From Nocardia sp. BMG111209 (lineage in GTDB: Bacteria > Actinomycetota > Actinomycetes > Mycobacteriales > Mycobacteriaceae): a stretch of DNA of 64,000 nucleotides. This document shows, piece by piece, positions 56,288-64,000 of this stretch. The stretch covers positions 744,001 to 808,000 of the forward strand of contig NZ_KB907308.1 in the NCBI RefSeq assembly GCF_000381925.1, written 5' to 3'. The notes beneath the pieces were generated by a model. The model saw only the letters and a program-made list of their open reading frames with translations. It searched no databases and was not told the DNA's origin. The first letter of the stretch is position 1, and every line of letters starts with the position of its first letter. Made by a program: the position numbers and the translations under genes.

Positions 56288-57429
56288 TGCGTGTCCTCCA
56301 ATCGAGCGGTCACCGCCACAACCCGCGGATCCCGGTATCGGGCGACGATCGGGGTGAGCTGCCATTCACCCGCCTTCGGACCCGGGCGAATCAGATCCAA
56401 TGCCCGCAGCAGATCGAGCACGCGCTCCCGCCGCGCGGCGTCGGCGGTGATATCGGCGGTGATCGACTTGGGATGCCGCACCGAGACCTCTGCCACCGCG
56501 GCCGTCAGATCCGCCTCGCCCACCACGTCCGCGTCGTCGCGCCGCCGATACAGTTCGTCGAGCACCATCAGACTGACGAAATCGACGGCCCGCAGCCGCG
56601 GGAACGGCAGGTCGGTGTCCGATTCCTCGGTGGCGATCAATGCCAGTCCCTCCGCCCGCTGTTCGACTGTCCACCCGGTCATCTCGGTGCACCAGGCCAC
56701 GATTCGGCTGCGCTGCCGGATCAGGTACGCCCGCTCGGCCTCGGTCAGATCGCGGTACAGGCACACCGGCAATTCCAGTAACCGCCGCATCACCGAAAAC
56801 CGTTCGGCGCCTTCGGAAATGACGGGTCCGCGGGTGCCGAGGGCCGCCGCGAGCGCGGCCGGATCGACCATGCGCAGCAACATCTCCCGCCGTATCTCGT
56901 AGGTACCGCCGACCTGGTCGGTGCGCCGCGTCCACCCATCACGCTGTTCGTCCCCGCCGGCGTCGACGGGTGCGAGCGCGCCGGTGGACAGCAGCAGTTT
57001 CACCGCCGTCGCGAACAGCTTCCGCTCGGCGAACCGGTCCGGATCGTACTCGGTGAGTTCGGCGTCGTCCCGGCCCGACAGCACCCGCACCCGATCCGAC
57101 AGGTCCTGGGTGGTGGTGATCTCCTCGGCCTCCTCGGCCGCCGCCGCGGCCAGCAACGCCAGCACCAGCGCACGCCGCGGCGGCATCTCCACGCGTCGCG
57201 GCGCGATCACCGTGTCCCCCAGCGGAAGTCGGAACAACCGGGCACCAGTATCGGTGACGACCAGCCGATAACCGAGACGAGAACTGAACCAGTTCGACAA
57301 CTCCACGCGGTGCCGCGGATGGCGCACCAATCCGAACAGTTCCGGATCGCGGCGCCGATCCACCACGGGATTGGCGAGCAAGCCCACGAAGGCGCGCCGC
57401 AGATCCACTTCGTCCCTGGTCCCACCCAT
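56284..57429 (-). CDS. jetB: Wadjet subunit JetB (TIGR02678/DUF2398)
   Basis: 381 residues. A winged-helix accessory subunit: RRAFVGLLANPVVDRRRDPELF at the start, then GYRLVVTDTGARLFRLP, and a C-terminal MVLDELYRRRDDADVVGEADLTAAV. DUF2398 proteins bind the SMC-like JetC with JetA as the kleisin-kite part of the complex. It begins 18 bp after the jetA stop and overlaps jetC by 4 bp (GTGA). Length and motif order are those of an intact family member. Confidence 0.9.
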   Translation of the reverse strand: MGGTRDEVDLRRAFVGLLANPVVDRRRDPELFGLVRHPRHRVELSNWFSSRLGYRLVVTDTGARLFRLPLGDTVIAPRRVEMPPRRALVLALLAAAAAEEAEEITTTQDLSDRVRVLSGRDDAELTEYDPDRFAERKLFATAVKLLLSTGALAPVDAGGDEQRDGWTRRTDQVGGTYEIRREMLLRMVDPAALAAALGTRGPVISEGAERFSVMRRLLELPVCLYRDLTEAERAYLIRQRSRIVAWCTEMTGWTVEQRAEGLALIATEESDTDLPFPRLRAVDFVSLMVLDELYRRRDDADVVGEADLTAAVAEVSVRHPKSITADITADAARRERVLDLLRALDLIRPGPKAGEWQLTPIVARYRDPRVVAVTARLEDTQ

Positions 57430-57447
57430 CTGCTGAACGATAGCCGA

Positions 57448-58992
57448 CTACGTCTGCGCCGGTTCGAGTTCGAAGAGCCAGTCCCGGGTGACGAATCGGC
57501 CCTGTGCGGTATCGATGGCGGTGGTCGCGCCGTCGGCCGGCCCGGTCAGCGTGACCTGCCACCGCCCGTCCTCGGTGACCGCGGTGCGTTGTGGTTCACC
57601 GCGGCGGGCCCGGGCTACCGCGATGAAGTCCAGCAGCACCGCCAGCTGAGGTTCGGTCAACGGCGCCCACGTGGACATCGACGTGCCGGAACGGCTTCGC
57701 AGTTCCGCTTCGGCGGCCAGCCGCTCGGCCCGCGCCGCGGACCGGGCCCGGCGCGCGGCCGCGCGGCCGGCCGAATTGTCGATTGCCTTGGTGCGCTTGC
57801 CGACTGCTGCACGGTGACCGTGTTCCCGGAACCGTGCGGTGATCGGTGCCGGATCCGCGTCGGCCCACGCCACCGCGTGCTCGTCGGCGCCCTCCGCGGG
57901 GACCAGCAGATGCCGGGCCGGGAAGACGCCCACCGCGGTATCCCATATCCGCCACGCGGACTCGTCGTCCGGGGCGCGTTCGATCGACCGCGCCAGTGCC
58001 AGCAATTCGCTTCGCCTGGTGAGCGCGCCACCGGTGTCCATCAGGATGTGCATGTTGCGCGCCCACGGCGCCACCAGATCGCGCAGCTGCCGGCGTAGGC
58101 GACGGGCCTGGCCGTCACCACCGGCGAACCACCCGCGCAGCGCCGCCCAGGTGCCCACCCAGCGCCGCACCTGTGGTTCGACGATCCCGTCCGCCGCATC
58201 GGCGGGCAACGCGCCCCGCACACAGGTCCGCCAGATCTGTTCGGACAGTAAGGGTTCCAGCTCGTCGATCAGGGCTGCCACGGTCGGGGTGTAGATGTCG
58301 ACCTGCTCACCCCACATCCCCACATAGGATTGCAAAGTGCGCCAGAGGATTTCCTGTTTACCAGGGTCGGGCGCACCGGACAACGCATGTGCCAGACTGC
58401 GCTGCCACGTGCGCGCCGCGACCGCCATGCTGTGCTGCAAGGTGATGATCTGCTGATATTCGGCGGCGGCGGCGGGAAACTGCCGCTCCCGCACCGCGGC
58501 AGCGAACTGCCGCAAGCGGTCGTGGATCGCCCGCGGCGCGAGGGTCAGATCCGCGGCCGCATCCTCGTCGGACCCCAATTCCAGTGTCCAGAACGCGTGT
58601 AACCGTGCGGCGACCGGAGTCAGCTGGAACCGATCGCGACGACGCAGGAAATCCTCGCCGGTGCGCGCCGGTTCCTGCCATCGGGTGAGGACGCCCCAGT
58701 TCACCAGACTGTCCAGCCGACCGTCCAGCGGGAACAGGTCGTCACGCACCAGCCGATCGGCCGTGACCGATTCGACTCGCTCACCCAGCCAGGTCCGCAG
58801 CCGGGCGGCGATCTCGTCGAACGCCATCCCGGTCAGGCTGGTGTCCTGCGCCTCCAGCATCACCTCGACGATCGCGCGATACTGCGCCGCGAACCGCGAC
58901 GCCAGATAGGACGGCACCAGCTCCTGGCCCGGCAGGTACGCCGCCCACGGATCGGTACCCGCCGCCTCCGTCACCTCATCCCCGGCCACCAT
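57448..58992 (-). CDS. jetA: Wadjet subunit JetA (TIGR02677/DUF2397)
   Basis: 514 residues of the DUF2397 family, the kleisin-like subunit of non-type-I Wadjet. Helical start YLASRFAAQYRAIVEVMLEA, a winged-helix-like LNSLVNWGVLTRWQE-type segment (DSLVNWGVLTRWQEPART) and a basic, Arg/Ala-rich linker near 430-450 (AAARRARSAARAERLAAE). It starts at ATG 58992 and is the first gene of the jet operon. The four jet genes run A-B-C-D in the same direction, complete and without frameshifts, so the system appears functional against plasmid entry. Confidence 0.9.
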   Translation of the reverse strand: MVAGDEVTEAAGTDPWAAYLPGQELVPSYLASRFAAQYRAIVEVMLEAQDTSLTGMAFDEIAARLRTWLGERVESVTADRLVRDDLFPLDGRLDSLVNWGVLTRWQEPARTGEDFLRRRDRFQLTPVAARLHAFWTLELGSDEDAAADLTLAPRAIHDRLRQFAAAVRERQFPAAAAEYQQIITLQHSMAVAARTWQRSLAHALSGAPDPGKQEILWRTLQSYVGMWGEQVDIYTPTVAALIDELEPLLSEQIWRTCVRGALPADAADGIVEPQVRRWVGTWAALRGWFAGGDGQARRLRRQLRDLVAPWARNMHILMDTGGALTRRSELLALARSIERAPDDESAWRIWDTAVGVFPARHLLVPAEGADEHAVAWADADPAPITARFREHGHRAAVGKRTKAIDNSAGRAAARRARSAARAERLAAEAELRSRSGTSMSTWAPLTEPQLAVLLDFIAVARARRGEPQRTAVTEDGRWQVTLTGPADGATTAIDTAQGRFVTRDWLFELEPAQT

Positions 58993-59001
58993 GCGGCCAC
59001 C

Positions 59002-59182
59002 CTACCCCGCACCGAAAAGGTTCTCTCCGTGAAGGTGTGCGCGGTCGAACGTCAGCACCGGATCGGGGCAGTACCGGATGTGCCCACCCGCACCCCTTGC
59101 CGGCATGCGTCGTCGCGAACCGCGCTTCCCACATCCCGGGCTGCCTCGGCGGCGCCACCCGATCACCACTCTCGGCGGGCAC
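59002..59182 (-). pseudogene. Remnant of a RelE-like toxin
   Basis: A GTG 3 bp after the antitoxin-like stop opens a frame reading PPRQPGMWEARFATTHAGKG, the beginning of a common actinobacterial RelE-like toxin. The reading then breaks, and the toxin's end appears in another frame as GGHIRYCPDPVLTFDRAHLHG. The central 50-60 residues are gone. So the toxin has an internal deletion and frameshift and cannot be active. Identification comes from remembered family patterns and the gene position. Confidence 0.5.
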
Positions 59183-59185
59183 TGT

Positions 59186-59458
59186 TCAGTTTCCGATCGG
59201 CTCGTGAACCGGACCGAAGTCGTCGTCGATCGGGCCCGAAAGCTGTTCCGCGAGAACCGGATCCGCGTAGACCGCGGCAGTACTGCGCCACTCTCCGAGG
59301 GTTTGCGCCAACACGGACCACTCCCCCAGTTCTGCGGACGCTCGAAAAGCACGAGCGAAATCGTGGACGAACTGTTGCCGAGCCGCCGCGGGCATGACAT
59401 CCACCCACGGAAACTCGTCCAGCAGTGCCCGCGCGGCGATATCGGGTGGCAGGTGCAT
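59186..59458 (-). CDS. Antitoxin-like small protein
   Basis: 90 residues from ATG 59458. It reads LDEFPWVDVMPAAARQQFVHD, an Ala-rich helix, and LGEWRSTAAVYADPVLAEQL, then DDDFGPV. I recall similar short proteins before RelE-like toxins in actinobacteria, and a toxin remnant does follow after 3 bp. With its toxin destroyed, it may persist as an orphan antitoxin. It lies 46 bp after the nrdF stop and reads the same way, so it may be cotranscribed with nrdF. No DNA-binding domain is visible. Confidence 0.5.
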   Translation of the reverse strand: MHLPPDIAARALLDEFPWVDVMPAAARQQFVHDFARAFRASAELGEWSVLAQTLGEWRSTAAVYADPVLAEQLSGPIDDDFGPVHEPIGN

Positions 59459-59504
59459 CAACACTCCTGGCAGGGTAAGCCGCCGGCGAGGGAATGCGCG
59501 CGGC

Positions 59505-60473
<969 letters not shown>

Positions 60474-60512
60474 TCACTCACCCTTCTACCTCGCCGGTCT
60501 TCTCACCGGAGA

Positions 60513-60560
60513 ACACTACTATTGGGGGCCGACAACCTTCGGCAGCACAACACCTTGTGT
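60513..60560 (-). promoter_or_regulatory. Tandem NrdR boxes upstream of nrdF
   Basis: Box 1 is acactactattggggg (60513-60528, weak); box 2 is gcacaacaccttgtgt (60545-60560), very close to the Streptomyces/mycobacterial consensus acacaacatattgtgt. They start 32 bp apart, three helical turns, which is the standard NrdR spacing. They lie 46-93 bp upstream of the nrdF start, so NrdR should repress nrdF when dATP is high. Confidence 0.75.
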
Positions 60561-60668
60561 CTCGACACCATTCTCCTCCGAATGACGGAGGGGTGCGACG
60601 TGCCACGCGGGACCGTGCTCGCAGTGTGCCAGATCGCGACCCCGGCGCATACCGGAGTCGCCGGCCCG

Positions 60669-61172
60669 TCAGGCGAGCGTGGCCAGTACGGCGGCCTCCG
60701 CCACCGACCAGGTCGGCACCGGCACCACCCAGTCCGGCGCCGGCTCGGTCTGCATACCGAACCAGAACAGGTGCGGCACCAGCCCTTGCAGCGCTCGATG
60801 CACATCCAGCCGATCATCGATCATGTGGGTGATACCGAGCTCGCCACAGTGGATCGCCTTGTCCTTGCGAGCCCGGCAGAACCGTACATGATCGCGCGGC
60901 ACGCCCGTGACACCGTAGAAATCGTGGTGATCGAGCCACTGCCGGGTCCGCTCCTCGATCCGCGGCCCGCATTTGGAGATGACCCACGCACCGTCGAACA
61001 GCGGCACCAGCCGAGCCAGCACCTCGAACGCCCCCGCGCTGGGTGGACTGCTCAGCGCCTGCTCGAGCCCGCCGGACAGGAAGACCGTGTCCTCACCTCC
61101 CGGCTCCAGCGCGGCCCCTTGGACGACCCGCCCGAAATCAATCCCCAATCGTGGTTTCGAAACTTTCTTCAT
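60669..61172 (-). CDS. HAD-like protein with an altered first motif
   Basis: 167 residues from ATG 61172; a much longer open frame upstream lacks support. The order is that of a small HAD/nucleotidase: PRLGIDFGRVVQG (motif I, Asp12), AWVISKCGPRIEERT (motif II Ser), CRARKDKAIHCGELGITHMIDDRLD (motif III Lys and motif IV DD, in two parts). The second Asp of DxDxT is replaced by Gly14, which would remove the general acid/base, so phosphatase activity is doubtful. The C-terminus resembles deoxyribonucleotidase-type caps (PHLFWFGMQ). It lies between nrdF and nrdE; a link with nucleotide metabolism is only positional. Confidence 0.65.
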   Translation of the reverse strand: MKKVSKPRLGIDFGRVVQGAALEPGGEDTVFLSGGLEQALSSPPSAGAFEVLARLVPLFDGAWVISKCGPRIEERTRQWLDHHDFYGVTGVPRDHVRFCRARKDKAIHCGELGITHMIDDRLDVHRALQGLVPHLFWFGMQTEPAPDWVVPVPTWSVAEAAVLATLA

Positions 61173-61340
61173 CGCCGATAAGCATGCCGTCGGACGACAT
61201 CGGGTTCCACCGGTTTTACCGCCGGAGGGAAATCTACGAGATGACATCGATCGGCGCAGGCCCGGCGAACCGACCGCCGCAGCCTGCGATCGCAACCGGA
61301 CGCCAAGCGATACACAAGAACGATCGGGTGGGATGGGGAA

Positions 61341-61763
61341 ATGAACGAGCAGCAGCAGCCCGCGCTGGATGGCACAACCCGGCCGGGGGCGATGGACCTG
61401 TTCGCGCGCAGCCGTTGGTTTCCCGGGCTCGACGGATGGGTGCGCTCGCTGGTGATGACGCTCGCCTTCCTCATCGACACGGCCCTGCACGCGGGGGTCG
61501 CGACCGGAGTCTGGTTCGCCGCCTCCGAACACGCCGTCGGCCCCCAGCCGGCCATCGTGTGCGCCGTACTGGCCTGGGCTGTGGTCTCGTTCGCGCACCG
61601 GACGTTCTTTCAGCGCCTGACCCACACCACGATCGGCAAGGCCGTGTTCGGGCTGCGCCTGCACAATCCCGGCGACTATCCGATCACCCTCTGGCAGCTG
61701 ATCAAATTCTGGTGCTTCGCGGTGTTCCTGTGCCTGGCAAACGTCGCCGACATGTTCCCCTGA
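61341..61763 (+). CDS. RDD-family membrane protein
   Basis: 140 residues with three hydrophobic helices. The RDD features are kept: LVMTLAFLIDTALHAGVATG (the DT of the R-D-D helix), TIGKAVFGLRLHNPGDYP (the family's GKxxxGLRV) and LWQLIKFWCFAVFLCLANV. RDD proteins are small membrane proteins, some thought to be ion antiporters. It is convergent with nrdE and divergent from the HAD-like gene. The start ATG 61341 follows a gggatgggg stretch that could serve as the ribosome site. Confidence 0.8.
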   Translation: MNEQQQPALDGTTRPGAMDLFARSRWFPGLDGWVRSLVMTLAFLIDTALHAGVATGVWFAASEHAVGPQPAIVCAVLAWAVVSFAHRTFFQRLTHTTIGKAVFGLRLHNPGDYPITLWQLIKFWCFAVFLCLANVADMFP

Positions 61764-61776
61764 CGCTCGGTAGCCC

Positions 61777-61810
61777 CACAGGGTGCATCCCGAACCGGAA
61801 ACACCCTGTG
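61777..61810. terminator. Weak hairpin between the convergent RDD and nrdE genes
   Basis: cacagggtg (61777-61785) pairs with caccctgtg (61802-61810), a 9-bp stem with a 16-nt loop. It starts 14 bp after the RDD stop. Its weakness makes it only a candidate. Confidence 0.4.
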
Positions 61811-61821
61811 CGCCACGGCTT

Positions 61822-64000
61822 CTAGAGCATGCAGCTCACGCAACCCTCGACTTCGGTACCCTCCAGGGCCATCTGCCGGATCCGGATGTAGTACAGCGTC
61901 TTGATTCCCTTGCGCCAGGCGTAGATCTGCGCCTTGTTGACGTCGCGGGTGGTGGCGGTGTCCTGGAAGAACAGCGTCAGCGACAGGCCCTGGTCGACGT
62001 GCTGGGTGGCGGCGGCGTACGTGTCGATGATCTTCTCGTAGCCGATTTCGTAAGCGTCCTCGAAGTATTCGAGGTTGTCGTTGGTCATGTAGGGCGCCGG
62101 ATAGTAGACCCGGCCGATCTTGCCCTCCTTGCGGATCTCGATCTTCGACGCCACCGGGTGGATCGAGCTGGTGGAGTTGTTGATGTAGGAGATCGAGCCG
62201 GTCGGGGGTACGGCCTGCAGATTCTGGTTGTAGATACCGTGTTCCATCACCGACGCCCGCAGTTCACGCCAGTCGTCCCGGGTCGGGATGCGCACCCCGG
62301 CGTCGGCGAACAGCTGCCGGATCCGGTCGGTGGCCGGCTCCCACGGCTGCTCGGTGTACTTGTCGAAGTACACCCCGCTGGCGTACTTCGAATTCTCGAA
62401 ACCGCCGAAGGCACGGCCACGTTCGATCGCGATCCGGTTGGAGGCGCGGATCGCGTGGTAGGCGATCGTGTAGAAGTACATGTTGGTGAAGTCGATGCCC
62501 TCGGTGGATCCGTAGTGGATCCGCTCCCGCGCCAGATAACCGTGCAGGTTCATCTGGCCGAGGCCGATGGCGTGGGATTCGTTGTTGCCCTGCTCGATCG
62601 AGGGCACCGAGTGGATGTGGGTCTGGTCCGACACCGCGGTGAGCGCGCGGATCGCGGTCTCCACCGAGCGGCCGAGATCCGGCGAATCCATGGTCTGCGC
62701 GATGTTCAGCGAGCCCAGGTTGCAGGAGATGTCCTTGCCGACCTTCGCATAGGACAGGTCGTCGTTGTAGACCGACGGGGTGGAGATCTGCAGGATCTCC
62801 GAGCACAGGTTGGAGTGGGTGATCTTGCCCGCCACCGGATTCGCCCGGTTCACCGTGTCCTCGTACATGATGTACGGATAGCCCGACTCGAACTGCAGCT
62901 CGGCCAGCGTCTGGAAGAATTCGCGCGCCTTGATCTTGGTCTTGCGAATCCGCTTGTCGTCCACCATCTCGTGGTACTTCGCGGTGACATCGATATCGGC
63001 GAACGGCTTACCGTAGATGCGCTCGACGTCGTACGGCGAGAACAGATACATGTCCTCGTTCTTGCGGGCCAGCTCGAAGGTGATGTCCGGGATGACCACA
63101 CCCAGCGACAGCGTCTTGATGCGGATCTTCTCGTCCGCATTCTCCCGCTTGGTGTCGAGGAAGCGGTAGATGTCCGGATGGTGCGCGTGCAGGTACACCG
63201 CACCCGCGCCCTGGCGCGCGCCGAGCTGATTGGCGTAGGAGAAGGAATCCTCCAGCAGCTTCATGATCGGGATGACACCCGAGGACTGGTTCTCGATCTT
63301 CTTGATCGGCGCGCCGTGCTCACGAATGTTGCTGAGCAGCAACGCGACTCCGCCGCCGCGCTTGGACAGCTGCAACGCGGAGTTGATGGAACGTCCGATG
63401 GACTCCATATTGTCCTCGATGCGCAGCAGGAAGCAGCTGACCGGTTCGCCGCGCTGCTGCTTGCCCGAGTTGAGGAAGGTCGGGGTGGCGGGCTGGAAAC
63501 GGCCGGAGATGATCTCCTCGACCAGTTCCTGCGCCAGCGCCTCGTCACCGTCGGAGAGGGTCAGCGCGACCATGCAGACACGGTCCTCGAACCGCTCCAG
63601 ATAGCGCTTACCGTCGAAGGTCTTGAGCGTGTACGAGGTGTAGTACTTGAACGCGCCGAGGAAGGTCGGGAACCGGAACTTCTTCGCGTACGCCTGCTGG
63701 AACAGCTTCTTCACGAAGGCCCGGCTGTACTTGTCCAGTACCTCGGCCTCGTAGTAGTTCTCCCGGACCAGGTAGTCGAGCTTCTCGTCCAGGTTGTGGA
63801 AGAAGACGGTGTTCTGGTTGACGTGCTGCAGGAAGTACTGGCGGGCGGCGGCGATGTCCTTGTCGAACTGGATCTCGCCGTCGGGGCCGTACAGGTTCAG
63901 CATCGCGTTGAGGGCGTGGTAGTCGAGGCCGTCGGTGGCGGCCTCACTACTGACCGGACGCTCTAGGCGGGCCGTCTTTCCGGCCGGTGCTGTGGTCGTT
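61822..64000 (-). CDS. nrdE: Class Ib ribonucleotide reductase alpha subunit NrdE, 5'-partial
   Basis: At least 726 residues are visible and the frame stays open to the right edge. The ATG at 63903 is not the true start, because the codons upstream read [12 protein letters not shown], matching the N-terminal extension of M. tuberculosis NrdE (TDYHALNAM), and no start codon occurs before the edge. Catalytic elements: [13 protein letters not shown] cysteine ([13 protein letters not shown]), NLCSEILQ, the finger-loop and [14 protein letters not shown], and the C-terminal redox tail EGCVSCML for NrdH. It reduces nucleoside diphosphates with NrdF. A few residues at the beginning lie outside the window. 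Confidence 0.96.
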   Translation of the reverse strand, partial: TTTAPAGKTARLERPVSSEAATDGLDYHALNAMLNLYGPDGEIQFDKDIAAARQYFLQHVNQNTVFFHNLDEKLDYLVRENYYEAEVLDKYSRAFVKKLFQQAYAKKFRFPTFLGAFKYYTSYTLKTFDGKRYLERFEDRVCMVALTLSDGDEALAQELVEEIISGRFQPATPTFLNSGKQQRGEPVSCFLLRIEDNMESIGRSINSALQLSKRGGGVALLLSNIREHGAPIKKIENQSSGVIPIMKLLEDSFSYANQLGARQGAGAVYLHAHHPDIYRFLDTKRENADEKIRIKTLSLGVVIPDITFELARKNEDMYLFSPYDVERIYGKPFADIDVTAKYHEMVDDKRIRKTKIKAREFFQTLAELQFESGYPYIMYEDTVNRANPVAGKITHSNLCSEILQISTPSVYNDDLSYAKVGKDISCNLGSLNIAQTMDSPDLGRSVETAIRALTAVSDQTHIHSVPSIEQGNNESHAIGLGQMNLHGYLARERIHYGSTEGIDFTNMYFYTIAYHAIRASNRIAIERGRAFGGFENSKYASGVYFDKYTEQPWEPATDRIRQLFADAGVRIPTRDDWRELRASVMEHGIYNQNLQAVPPTGSISYINNSTSSIHPVASKIEIRKEGKIGRVYYPAPYMTNDNLEYFEDAYEIGYEKIIDTYAAATQHVDQGLSLTLFFQDTATTRDVNKAQIYAWRKGIKTLYYIRIRQMALEGTEVEGCVSCML

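Noticed and set aside
61822..63903. nrdE as a complete 693-residue gene starting at ATG 63903
   Set aside because: Upstream codons continue the conserved NrdE N-terminus without a stop or start up to the edge, so the gene is partial.

Overview
The window is high-GC actinobacterial DNA, most likely from a Nocardia or a close relative in the Mycobacteriales. Genus is inferred from the content: a conservon, type VII-type WXG proteins, a DUF3558 lipoprotein, and a backbone whose order matches my memory of the Mycobacterium tuberculosis Rv3028c-Rv3051c region. In order the backbone is: Rv3030-like methyltransferase (left edge), etfB and etfA; then an Rv3034c-like transferase, Rv3035-like lipoprotein, Rv3037c- and Rv3038c-like methyltransferases, echA17-like, a Nudix hydrolase, an ABC ATPase, serB, ctaD and a fecB-like lipoprotein; then nrdF and nrdE (right edge). 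No rRNA, tRNA, CRISPR array or intact transposase was found.

First insert, 3.0-19.6 kb. A complete conservon (cvnABCD plus a cytochrome P450 lacking the ExxR motif) ends at a strong bidirectional terminator. Facing it is a four-gene operon: P450, fatty-acyl-AMP ligase, free-standing carrier protein and a condensation-type acyltransferase. These look like a compact pathway that activates, oxidises and transfers a fatty acyl group. Next come a small secreted protein, a LysR regulator divergent from a type II NADH dehydrogenase, an SDR behind a 41-bp palindrome, a DUF574 methyltransferase, a TetR regulator and a secreted M4 protease.

Conserved block, 19.6-32.9 kb, with tight spacing. The serB, Pth2-like and ABC-ATPase genes are joined by two 1-nt TGATG overlaps. 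ctaD and the fecB-like gene are divergent.

Second insert, 33-59.5 kb. After an MMPL transporter and an AT-rich patch comes an island that opens with a 5'-truncated hipA and a soluble Ser/Thr kinase. It contains a type VII-style secretion cassette, then a 1597-residue Rhs/YD polymorphic toxin with a WXG-like partner upstream and an Imm50-like immunity protein downstream. A decayed second copy of the same kinase gene closes the island in the same orientation. The next seven genes all read leftward with small gaps or overlaps: jetA-jetB-jetC-jetD (a Wadjet anti-plasmid system), then a HEPN-like protein, a KGGVGR-type ParA-like ATPase and a STAND-like P-loop NTPase. The last three overlap by ATGA junctions and are the best candidate for an under-described defence module, apparently read through from Wadjet.

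Right end. An antitoxin-like gene with a wrecked toxin remnant precedes nrdF, which has two NrdR-like boxes upstream. A HAD-like protein, an RDD membrane protein and the start-truncated nrdE complete the window.
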